Positions 6,677 to 13,348 of a DNA stretch of 21,651 bases are shown piece by piece. Each line of letters opens with the position of its first letter. The first letter of the stretch is position 1. The notes under the pieces are model-generated. The model had not been told where the DNA came from and searched no databases. It saw only the letters and a program-made list of their open reading frames with translations. This stretch comes from Nitrososphaera sp035547955 (GTDB taxonomy: Archaea; Thermoproteota; Nitrososphaeria; Nitrososphaerales; Nitrososphaeraceae). A program made the position numbers and the translations under genes. The stretch lies in NCBI GenBank assembly GCA_035547955.1, contig DASZTR010000085.1, forward strand, positions 1 to 21,651, written 5' to 3'.

Positions 6677-6686
6677 CTTTAAATAG
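6677..6686 (+). promoter_or_regulatory. TATA box of the geranylgeranyl reductase gene
   Basis: CTTTAAATAG lies 30-39 bases before the ATG at 6716, giving a predicted leader of only a few bases. There is no Shine-Dalgarno sequence in that leader (a T-rich stretch, then GCAAGCAACA), consistent with near-leaderless translation. Confidence 0.6.
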
Positions 6687-6715
6687 CGTTCTGGCTTTTT
6701 TCGCTGCAAGCAACA

Positions 6716-8170
6716 ATGCCCGGACAGCGTGACTATGACATCATCGTGGCAGGCGGCGGCCTGGCAGGCATGATAGTTGGGACCTCTGCAGCATACTATT
6801 CAAATCAAAGGCTGAAAATTCTCGTAGTCGACAGGAATGCATTCCCACAGCAAGGGATGAAGACGATCTCGGGATGGGTATGCGGCGACGCGGTAGGCAA
6901 GAACACCGTCGACTACATGGCAGAGCGCATACATATTAACTGGGGCAAGCCGGAGATAGAGCACCCAGTCAAGGGTGTGGTCGCGTTCTCGCCGGACCAT
7001 GAGACCAAGGTCGCGTTTGACGGCGAAGGGTATATCCTGAACCGCAAGATGCTCCCGCAGCGCCAGATGGCAGACTGCAAAAAGATGGGAGTCGAGTTCA
7101 AAGACCGCATTGCAATCCGCTCACTTGTCATTGAAAACGACGCCGTGATAGGGATAGAAGGAGACGACCTTGCGAACAAGTCTACGTTCAAGAAAACTGC
7201 CAAGTTGGTAGTCGATTGCACCGGCGTGACCTCCGTGCTGCGCACAAACTTTCCGATAAAGTCGTACATCGAGCGCAGGATCGATCGCGACGACCTTGAA
7301 GCGACCGGCCGGTACATCTACAACTTTGAGCTCGCAAACGACGACACGACGTATTTCGATCCGGATTACTGCATCATCCATCTTGACCAGAAACTCGCGC
7401 CCGGAGGCTACGGATGGGTCTTTCCTAAGGGCAAGACCAAGGTCAACATCGGCCTTGGAGTCCAGCAAAAGGCGTTTGAGGCGCGCAATAAGGAGATGGG
7501 CGTAAATCCTAACCTGACCACGCTCATAAACGAGTACGTGCGTGCAAACCCTGCCATCAAGAATCCGACTCTTGCCGACGGGGAAATGGACGACGGAAAC
7601 GCATGGGGCACATGGCAGGTGTCCGTAAGGCGCCAGAACGACTGCATGGTTTCGAATGGCTACATGCTGGTGGGCGACTCTGCGTGGATGCCAAAGCCCC
7701 TTGACGCAGGTGGCATCGGCCCGGCAATCATTGCCGCGACAATTGCAGGCAAGGATGCCGTCGAGGCGATAGAGGCCAACGACGTATCTGAGAGGAGCCT
7801 GTGGAAATATAACAAGCACTTCATAAACGACTATGGCTACAAGACGGCCGGCCTCGAAGTGTTCAGAAGGATGCTGCAAGGCCTGACAAACGATCAGATA
7901 AACTATGGCATGAAGCACTTTTTGTCAAAGATGGACATTGACAAGATAACGAAAGGGGAGCACCCTGAGTTCAGCACGGTTGACAAGCTGGGCATGATGA
8001 TAAGGGGCGCCATGAACAAGAGACTCGCAGAAGACCTGCGCTACTGCGCCAGCATCAACAAAAAACTCACTGATCATTATCATAACTATCCTGATACGCC
8101 TGACGGATTCCATGCGTGGCAAAAGTCGCTCCACGGCATGCTGCAGGAAGCGTTTGCCAAGTACAAGTAA
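6716..8170 (+). CDS. Geranylgeranyl reductase family flavoprotein (archaeal lipid saturation)
   Basis: An FAD-dependent reductase that saturates geranylgeranyl chains of archaeal ether lipids (digeranylgeranylglycerophospholipid or a free precursor), acting at the membrane surface. The 484 residues begin with the Rossmann dinucleotide motif GGGLAG (13-18) followed by VVDR (37-40). GYGWVFPKG (231-239) is the conserved substrate-cavity motif of this family, and GDSAWMPKPLDAGGIG (320-335) is the second FAD-binding GD motif with its Gly-rich extension. Cysteines near 56 (WVCGD) and 168 resemble those of related enzymes. The C-terminal 130 residues are helical. The length is somewhat above the about 400-450 usual for the family. 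The start is supported by a TATA box 30-39 bases upstream. It is followed after 15 bases by a small gene on the same strand. Confidence 0.92.
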   Translation: MPGQRDYDIIVAGGGLAGMIVGTSAAYYSNQRLKILVVDRNAFPQQGMKTISGWVCGDAVGKNTVDYMAERIHINWGKPEIEHPVKGVVAFSPDHETKVAFDGEGYILNRKMLPQRQMADCKKMGVEFKDRIAIRSLVIENDAVIGIEGDDLANKSTFKKTAKLVVDCTGVTSVLRTNFPIKSYIERRIDRDDLEATGRYIYNFELANDDTTYFDPDYCIIHLDQKLAPGGYGWVFPKGKTKVNIGLGVQQKAFEARNKEMGVNPNLTTLINEYVRANPAIKNPTLADGEMDDGNAWGTWQVSVRRQNDCMVSNGYMLVGDSAWMPKPLDAGGIGPAIIAATIAGKDAVEAIEANDVSERSLWKYNKHFINDYGYKTAGLEVFRRMLQGLTNDQINYGMKHFLSKMDIDKITKGEHPEFSTVDKLGMMIRGAMNKRLAEDLRYCASINKKLTDHYHNYPDTPDGFHAWQKSLHGMLQEAFAKYK

Positions 8171-8185
8171 CAATAGTATATTAAA

Positions 8186-8551
8186 ATGGCATCAAAATAC
8201 GCCAACTTTCCGGTGATGGACACGATAGACCTGCGCGACGCGGCAGACATCCGCGACGCGGTAGACAGGGTGGCAGACGTCTATGAAAAAAAGCAAGAGG
8301 AGTTTAGTTTTCGCATACTTTTGCCCCGGGGCGACAAGCTGACCGGCAAGGCCAAAAAGCTTGGCATGACCTTCCAGGGTGAGTTCATACTTACTATCCG
8401 CAAGCGCGGGCTCGTGCCACAGGTGCGCGACCTGCGCTACCTGCACGATGAAGAGCATTATGGATGGCTCCTTGCAAGCCCGCAAGTATTTGAAGAGTTT
8501 GAGGGCTGGTCGTCCTCATCTTCTTCGTCTTCTCCTTTCCCTCCTTCCTAG
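8186..8551 (+). CDS. Unknown small protein downstream of geranylgeranyl reductase
   Basis: A 121-residue protein that I cannot place in a named family. It has an acidic amphipathic N-terminal half (DLRDAADIRDAVDRVADVYE, 15-34), a strand-rich middle (about 40-75, with FRILLPRGDKLTGKAKKLG and GEFILTIRKRG) and a tail with eight consecutive serines (109-116) ending PFPPS. The tail comes from a TCN trinucleotide tract and looks disordered. No cysteines, membrane segments or signal peptide. It starts 15 bases after the geranylgeranyl reductase stop without a separate promoter, so is almost certainly co-transcribed; a role near lipid metabolism is only a guess by context. The stop codon overlaps the end of the convergent PAP2 gene by 4 bases. 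Confidence 0.72.
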   Translation: MASKYANFPVMDTIDLRDAADIRDAVDRVADVYEKKQEEFSFRILLPRGDKLTGKAKKLGMTFQGEFILTIRKRGLVPQVRDLRYLHDEEHYGWLLASPQVFEEFEGWSSSSSSSSPFPPS

Positions 8552-9258
8552 ACGCTGCTATTGGCCTTGGCGCCCTTCTTGTCTTTTTCTTCCTTGCCTT
8601 TGAACCTTGACATCTGGAACGGCTGCCACAGCTTCATCGAGTTGCAGAGGATGACTGTTATTGTCATGCCGATGAGAAATCCCCCTACAAGGTCGGTAGG
8701 AAAATGCTGCTGGACATAGATGTGGGTCACTCCTATGATTACGGGAAACGCCCATATCGCGTACCCTGCAACCTTTGACTTGCAGTACAGCATGTAGCCA
8801 ACGATGAACGCCAGGGCCGTAGCCCTTGCCACGTGGCCTGACGGGTATGAAAAGGCCGCCGCAAAGGGCGCAAGGCTGTCGCTTTCAACCTCGAAATCCT
8901 GCGGCAGTTTTATCGCAGGCACGAACGCGTACTGCGGAGCCGTCCTGCCAATGACCGGCTTTACGTACATAACTACTATGGCGAGCGCGACTATGCTGAT
9001 GAGAAATATCATCCCCGCCTTTCTCGTGCGCCTGACTATTGTGATGGCAATAGCAAACAGGAGGAGGGTCGCCACGTCGCCAGTAGTCGTCAATGCAATC
9101 ATGACCGCGTCAAGGCCGGGATTGCTCCCCTCTATTGACTTTGCATACTTGTTGACCGCGTTGTCAATGCCACTTGTGGCGCCTGACTCGACCACCACGC
9201 TGAAAACTATGAAAACGACAACGAGCGCAAGAAACTGGAACGAGCGAGTCCTGAACAT
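8548..9258 (-). CDS. PAP2-fold membrane protein with altered phosphatase motifs
   Basis: A 236-residue integral membrane protein of the PAP2 / lipid phosphate phosphatase family, with about six membrane segments (near 8-24, 50-75, 82-99, 145-160, 165-180, 190-208) and a Lys-rich cytoplasmic tail (220-236). Motif 2 is intact (PSGH, 139-142) and so are the nucleophile pair of motif 3 (H185, D189). The canonical arginines are missing: motif 1, normally K-x6-R-P, reads K100-x6-A107-P108, and motif 3, normally S-R-x5-H-x3-D, starts T178-H179. The family usually dephosphorylates lipid or isoprenoid phosphates; activity here is uncertain. The ATG at 9258 is chosen because a TATA box within 9316-9332 predicts a transcript start near 9295; the frame is open further but adds only a Ser-rich stretch and sequence antisense-free overlap with the upstream gene's end. 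Confidence 0.82.
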   Translation of the reverse strand: MFRTRSFQFLALVVVFIVFSVVVESGATSGIDNAVNKYAKSIEGSNPGLDAVMIALTTTGDVATLLLFAIAITIVRRTRKAGMIFLISIVALAIVVMYVKPVIGRTAPQYAFVPAIKLPQDFEVESDSLAPFAAAFSYPSGHVARATALAFIVGYMLYCKSKVAGYAIWAFPVIIGVTHIYVQQHFPTDLVGGFLIGMTITVILCNSMKLWQPFQMSRFKGKEEKDKKGAKANSSV

Positions 9259-9315
9259 CCACGGCGGGCTTGCAGCGCTTGACGACGGTGGCGATGACGA
9301 CGAGGACGACGACAA

Positions 9316-9332
9316 CTCTTTATTAAAAAGAG
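9316..9332 (-). promoter_or_regulatory. Promoter of the PAP2 gene, embedded in an inverted repeat
   Basis: CTCTTT and AAAGAG flank ATTAA as a 6-bp inverted repeat that encloses the TATA element (TTTTTAATAAAG on the minus strand). It lies about 65 bases before the ATG at 9258 and 28 bases beyond the stop of the upstream gene, so it could also act as that gene's transcript end. Confidence 0.4.
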
Positions 9333-9359
9333 GCCCAATCTTGCCGTTTAATTGTTTTC

Positions 9360-9722
9360 CTATGCCACGTTCTTTGACCTGCATTGCGGGCACAGCTTGG
9401 GCTCTTCCGCCTCCGCAAACCATGAAACAGTGTTGCAGTCCTTGCACGTCTTGGCCTCAAGCTCTGTCATTATCTTGAAGTAGCGCGTGTTAAAATTCTG
9501 TGCAATTGGGCGCAAAAAGCCGGATTCTTCCATCTCCAAGAGGACGTCCTCAAAGTCAAGGACATCAAGGTTTGCCGTCCTGTACCTATCTATCTCTTTG
9601 AGGTAGCCTAGGATTTCATCGTTTGAAAAGCGGTAGTCAGTGTCGTTGAAATTGTCAGATATTATCTTGCGTATGTCCTGCCTGCTTACCTTTGTTGTTG
9701 GCGGCGACGACGATGATGACAT
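9360..9722 (-). CDS. Small helical protein with C-terminal zinc ribbon
   Basis: A 120-residue protein. After a low-complexity MSSSSSPPTTK start comes a helical region (about 12-75: RQDIRKIISDNFND, FSNDEILGYLKEIDRYR, FEDVLLEMEESGFL) whose spacing resembles a winged helix, then YFKIMTELEAKTCKDC leading into a four-cysteine zinc ribbon (C93, C96, C111, C114). The combination suggests a nucleic-acid-binding or transcription-associated protein; I do not recognise a named family. The ATG at 9722 is supported by a TATA box at 9763-9772. A longer open frame to 9878 would run back into sufU and past that promoter, so I reject it. It lies downstream of the suf operon but has its own promoter. Confidence 0.75.
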   Translation of the reverse strand: MSSSSSPPTTKVSRQDIRKIISDNFNDTDYRFSNDEILGYLKEIDRYRTANLDVLDFEDVLLEMEESGFLRPIAQNFNTRYFKIMTELEAKTCKDCNTVSWFAEAEEPKLCPQCRSKNVA

Positions 9723-9762
9723 GTGGCTGACCGCGTCCTTGCTTCCCTTGGGAGCGTGAGCG

Positions 9763-9772
9763 CTATTTAATC
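9763..9772 (-). promoter_or_regulatory. TATA box of the zinc-ribbon protein gene
   Basis: On the minus strand GATTAAATAG lies 41-50 bases before the ATG at 9722, predicting a leader of about 20 bases. It decides between this ATG and upstream start codons in the same frame. Confidence 0.5.
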
Positions 9773-9819
9773 GTGCGGTTGTTTTGTTGCTATCGCGGGC
9801 CTGCGCATATATATAAATT

Positions 9820-10248
9820 CTAGAGCGTTCTAGTGTCGTCCTGCAGTTTCTTGGCAGACGCCGGGTCTCTATCGGCATAGTACTTTACCATGCCTAGCTT
9901 AAGTACCTTTAGTGACAAGAGGGCGCACTTGATCCTCGCTGGGCCGAGGTTCATGAGGCCGATGTTCTCCAGAATGTCGTCCTTTGTCAGGTCTTTCACC
10001 GATGCCAACTGCTTGTTCATGACCATCTCTGTCAGCATCGACGCGCTTGCCTGGCTGATTGCGCAGCCACGACCCTCAAACTTGATGTCCTTTATCTTGT
10101 CGCCATCTACCTTCAAATGGATGTCGATCTCGTCGCCGCAGAGTGGGTTAGAATCGTGTATGCTGACGTCTGCATTCTGAATTTTGCCCTTGTTCCGGGG
10201 GTTGCGGTAATGGTCGAGTATTATTTCGCGGTAAATGTCGTCACTCAA
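9820..10248 (-). CDS. sufU: Fe-S assembly / sulfur-transfer protein SufU
   Basis: A 142-residue IscU/SufU-fold protein. It carries the three conserved cysteines C37 (NPLCGDEI), C62 (GRGCAISQASASM) and C108 (PARIKCALLSLKVL) and the zinc-ligand aspartate D39. The stretch before C108 contains the SufU-type insertion (LMNLGPARIKC) that IscU lacks. In bacteria SufU takes persulfide sulfur from SufS through a zinc site rather than serving as main scaffold; the same role is inferred here. Its ATG overlaps the sufS stop by 4 bases (ATGA), so the pair is translationally coupled at the end of the suf operon. A short inverted repeat (CTAGA-GCGT-TCTAG, 9820-9833) covers the stop codon, followed on the minus strand by an AT-rich tract that may end transcription. 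Confidence 0.95.
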   Translation of the reverse strand: MSDDIYREIILDHYRNPRNKGKIQNADVSIHDSNPLCGDEIDIHLKVDGDKIKDIKFEGRGCAISQASASMLTEMVMNKQLASVKDLTKDDILENIGLMNLGPARIKCALLSLKVLKLGMVKYYADRDPASAKKLQDDTRTL

Positions 10249-11492
10249 ATCTTGAACAGCCTCCTTGCGTCAGAAAGCGCCTCAATGAATGTGTCGACCT
10301 CCTCTTTGGTGTTGTAGATATAAAAGCTTGCCCTTGAAGTCGCGGCAACGTCAAGGCGCTCCATGAGCACCTGTGCGCAGTGGTGCCCGGACCTGATGGC
10401 CACTCCGTGGTCGTTCATGATGGTCGCAAGATCGTGCGGGTGTATGTCGCCGATGTTAAACGATACGACTCCTCCCCTGTCCTTTACGTCCATCGGGCCG
10501 TATACTGTCACGCCCTTTACCTGCGCAATTTTGTCCAGCGCGTATTTCGTGATGTCAATTTCGTGCTCCCTGACCCTGTCCATACCGATCTTTTCAAGGT
10601 AGTCTATTGCCGTTGCAAAGCCGATGACATCGGCTATGTTGGGTGTGCCCCCTTCGAACTTGTACGGGAGGTCATTGTAGCGCGTCTCAAACTTGTGCAC
10701 TTCTTTTATCATGTCGCCCCCACCCATGAACGGCGGCATCTTTTCAAGCAGGTCGCGCTTTACGTATAGCACGCCGACGCCCGTCGGCCCTAGCATCTTG
10801 TGGGCCGAAAACGCCATGAACTCGCAGTCCATCTTTTGCACGTCGACTGGCATGTGCGGAACCGACTGCGCACCATCAACCAGCACGGGGATGCCCTTCC
10901 CGTGGGCCATCCTTATCATGTCATCTATCGGTGTTATGGTGCCAAGTACATTTGACATCTGCGATACGGATACGAGCTTTACTTTGCCCGAATCAAGGTA
11001 TTTCTTGTACTCGTGCATCTTTAGGTAGCCGTCGTCGCCGACGCCGACGTATTCCAGCTTAGCGCCCTTTTCTTGGGTCAGCATCTGCCAAGGGACGATA
11101 TTTGAGTGATGCTCTATCTCCGTAATCACTATCCTGTCGTCTTTTTTTAAGTTCGCCCTCCCCCACGAGTACCCGACAAGGTTAATCGCCTCAGTCGCGT
11201 TGCGGGTAAAGATTATCTCGTCCGTCGAACGGGCGTTTATGAACTTGGCAATCTTGATCCTCGTATCTTCGTAAGCCTTGGTTGCCTCTTCGGCAAGCTG
11301 ATGCACCGCCCTGTGGATGTTGGAGTTGTAGTTCATGTAATAGTCGTGGATGGCGTCGATGACTGCAAGCGGCTTTTGAGTGGTCGCCGCGTTGTCCAGG
11401 TACACTAGGGGCTTGCCACCCATCACCTTCCGCTTCAGGATGGGAAAATCTTTGCGGATCTTTTCGACATTGAGGGCGCCTTTCTGCATCAT
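10245..11492 (-). CDS. sufS: Cysteine desulfurase SufS
   Basis: A PLP-dependent group II cysteine desulfurase (415 residues) that converts cysteine to alanine and holds the sulfur as a persulfide for SufU and cluster assembly. Visible landmarks are YLDNAATTQKP (31-41), EIEHHSN (125-131), VDGAQSVPHMPVDV (205-218), the PLP lysine K232 in FSAHKMLGPTGVG, and the catalytic C372 in RSGHHCAQ. The short loop around C372 (SGHHCAQ) is the SufS type, not the longer IscS/NifS loop. The first of two tandem ATG codons at 11490-11492 is used; the gene starts 4 bases after the Rieske stop and overlaps sufU by 4 bases, as expected for tight translational coupling in the operon. Identification is firm. Confidence 0.96.
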   Translation of the reverse strand: MMQKGALNVEKIRKDFPILKRKVMGGKPLVYLDNAATTQKPLAVIDAIHDYYMNYNSNIHRAVHQLAEEATKAYEDTRIKIAKFINARSTDEIIFTRNATEAINLVGYSWGRANLKKDDRIVITEIEHHSNIVPWQMLTQEKGAKLEYVGVGDDGYLKMHEYKKYLDSGKVKLVSVSQMSNVLGTITPIDDMIRMAHGKGIPVLVDGAQSVPHMPVDVQKMDCEFMAFSAHKMLGPTGVGVLYVKRDLLEKMPPFMGGGDMIKEVHKFETRYNDLPYKFEGGTPNIADVIGFATAIDYLEKIGMDRVREHEIDITKYALDKIAQVKGVTVYGPMDVKDRGGVVSFNIGDIHPHDLATIMNDHGVAIRSGHHCAQVLMERLDVAATSRASFYIYNTKEEVDTFIEALSDARRLFKI

Positions 11493-11496
11493 GATG

Positions 11497-11835
11497 TTAA
11501 TCGATCTTGATGTAAATTGCGTCGTCCTGTATTTTAACCTTGTAAGTTTTAAGGGGCGCAGTGGCAGGAGGGTTCTGCGGCACGCCGTCAGTCAGCTTGA
11601 ACGCGGAAAGATGCAGCGGGCACGTCACCGTCCTTTCGCCCTCGTTTACAAAGCCGCTAGTCAGGTCGGCATAGGCGTGGGTGCATATCCTATCGGTGGC
11701 GTAGATGTCGCCTCCCATCTTTGCTACCATCAGTTTCTTTCCCGCGTGGTCAAACTCCTTCAGCTCGCCGCTTGCAAGTGCGCCGGCATCGCAGACGCGC
11801 GTCCAGCCATTCTTCTCCTCTTTTCCTTCATCCAT
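11497..11835 (-). CDS. Rieske-type [2Fe-2S] ferredoxin inside the suf operon
   Basis: A 112-residue soluble Rieske protein. The cluster motifs are C51-T-H53 (CTHAYADL) and C72-P-L-H75 (CPLHLSAF), i.e. two Cys and two His ligands. Its compact form without a membrane anchor or the disulfide Cys pair of bc1-type Rieske proteins matches ferredoxin subunits of aromatic dioxygenase or nitrite-reductase small-subunit type. It sits between sufD (15 bases) and sufS (4 bases), so is part of the operon. Actinobacterial suf operons carry a Rieske ferredoxin in the same place (after sufD), which supports a role in cluster assembly or as electron donor, but its exact job is not established. It could also be an early client of the machinery. 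Confidence 0.92.
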   Translation of the reverse strand: MDEGKEEKNGWTRVCDAGALASGELKEFDHAGKKLMVAKMGGDIYATDRICTHAYADLTSGFVNEGERTVTCPLHLSAFKLTDGVPQNPPATAPLKTYKVKIQDDAIYIKID

Positions 11836-11850
11836 GTCCTGATACTACTA

Positions 11851-13302
11851 CTACCTGTACTTGTAGTGTTTTTCAAAGATGTCCTGCGTTTCGCGATAGC
11901 GCGACTTTTCTACTTCAAGGATCTGCTCCATCGCCTCGTCGGCGCGCAGCATGAGAGGGTTGCCCTGCCACTTGTTCTCTATCAGGTAGTTTATCCACGC
12001 CCTTATGGTCGGACCCATTTTTCTTGACAGCGGCTCCAAAAACCCCGAGACTATCTCGCGCTTGGCGCCTTCCCTGCTCAGGCCCCTAGTTGTCAGGTAG
12101 AATATTTGGTTCTCGTCAATCTGGGCTACCGAGGCCGAGTGGGTTGCCCTGACCTCGTTTGTCAGGATTTCAAGGCCCGGTATGGAATCTGATTTTGCTC
12201 CCTTGTCAAGCAATATCGCGTGGCCCGCCAGATATGATTCCGTGCCCTTGCCTTGTTTGTCAATTTTTATCATGCCTTTGAACAGCGATTTTGAAGTGTC
12301 TTTCATGACCGACTTTACCTGCACCTTGCCCCTTGAAAAAGGGCCGTTGTGTATCAGGTTTGACATGATGTCAAACGACTGGTTGCCTACTCCAAAGACA
12401 ATTTCGACGTCTTCTGCACTCGCGCCCTGGCCCTTCATGACGCTGTCCGTCTTAAACCTTGACAGCATGGTGCCAAAAAGGCCGACGTACCACGACATCT
12501 TGGCGTCCCTTTCTACAAATGCCTTTCTGTTTGAAACGCAAACAGTGTCTGTGTCCATCGCCTGCAGCGTAACTACCTCGAGGTGCGCGTTTGGCTTGAC
12601 CGACGTCTCGATTAGCTCAAAATAGCTCTGCTGTGTTTCAGAGTTGCCGCCGGCGGTCCCTGGCGCGTACAGCTCTTGCACGACAGTCGCCTTGGAACCC
12701 TGCTCCGCGATAAAGATGTTCCTTGACACGAGCGACGTGCCGTCGTCTGCAAGCGACGTTATGATCCTTATCGGATCTTCCAAAACGACGTTCCTAGGCA
12801 CATAAATAAAGACGCCTGACTGGAACGCTGCGGCTTCAAGTGCCATGAACTTGTCCTCTGAATGGTCAAGCGGGTTTGCTTCCATGTGTGCTCTGACAAT
12901 GTCAGGATGCCTGGCAACCGCGTCTTTGATGCCGGTAACAATCACTCCTTGCTTGGCGATATTCTCCTTTACTACGACTTTGCTTATCTCGGAGCCTATC
13001 TGCAATATCCCAGTCTCTTTTTCCAGCTCTTCGAGCCTCTTGGCAAGGTCGCCGCTTTTTGCGTGTTTGATGCCGTTTTTGTTATTTTGCTCGGCGAAGT
13101 CTAGGTGAATGCTCTGGGGCTTGATCCTGTTTGCGTCAGTGTATTTCGAGTAGAGCGGGGAAACCTCGTTTGGGAGCGAAAGGTATTTTGCGAGGGCTAT
13201 TTTCCTGTCCTCTGCAAGCCATGCAGGGTCTTTTGCAAATGTCTTTTCTTCTGTTATGCTGCTTGCGCTGACGTTGGCAAGCGTGGTTGTAGTTGGTGGC
13301 AT
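11851..13302 (-). CDS. sufD: SufD, Fe-S cluster assembly scaffold subunit
   Basis: A 483-residue SufBD-family protein with the right-handed beta-helix core (about 165-420) typical of SufB/SufD, preceded by a helical N-terminal domain and closed by a helical C-terminal segment (RAWINYLIENKWQGNP onward). ATHSASVAQIDENQIFY near residue 386 matches the SufD/SufB core, and the His there (about H388) aligns with the SufD His needed for iron entry in E. coli; the scaffold Cys of SufB is absent at the equivalent place, which identifies it as SufD. ATG at 13302 is preferred over the GTG at 13317 because AGGGTGA lies about 11 bases upstream of the ATG but on top of the GTG. It follows sufB by 46 bases. 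Works as SufB-SufD heterodimer with SufC. Confidence 0.92.
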   Translation of the reverse strand: MPPTTTTLANVSASSITEEKTFAKDPAWLAEDRKIALAKYLSLPNEVSPLYSKYTDANRIKPQSIHLDFAEQNNKNGIKHAKSGDLAKRLEELEKETGILQIGSEISKVVVKENIAKQGVIVTGIKDAVARHPDIVRAHMEANPLDHSEDKFMALEAAAFQSGVFIYVPRNVVLEDPIRIITSLADDGTSLVSRNIFIAEQGSKATVVQELYAPGTAGGNSETQQSYFELIETSVKPNAHLEVVTLQAMDTDTVCVSNRKAFVERDAKMSWYVGLFGTMLSRFKTDSVMKGQGASAEDVEIVFGVGNQSFDIMSNLIHNGPFSRGKVQVKSVMKDTSKSLFKGMIKIDKQGKGTESYLAGHAILLDKGAKSDSIPGLEILTNEVRATHSASVAQIDENQIFYLTTRGLSREGAKREIVSGFLEPLSRKMGPTIRAWINYLIENKWQGNPLMLRADEAMEQILEVEKSRYRETQDIFEKHYKYR

Positions 13303-13348
13303 TTTTTTCTCAATCACCCTGTAAAAAGAAATGTGGAGTAGAGCGTGC

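Noticed and set aside
7121..7918. A 265-codon minus-strand frame inside geranylgeranyl reductase
   Set aside because: Antisense shadow of a strongly conserved gene; composition reflects the reverse codons.
9259..9447. Longer N-terminus for the PAP2 protein
   Set aside because: It would cross the predicted promoter and run into the end of the upstream gene; the added residues are Ser/Pro-rich and not family-like.
9723..9878. Longer N-terminus for the zinc-ribbon protein
   Set aside because: It overlaps sufU and crosses a good TATA box; ATG at 9722 fits the promoter.
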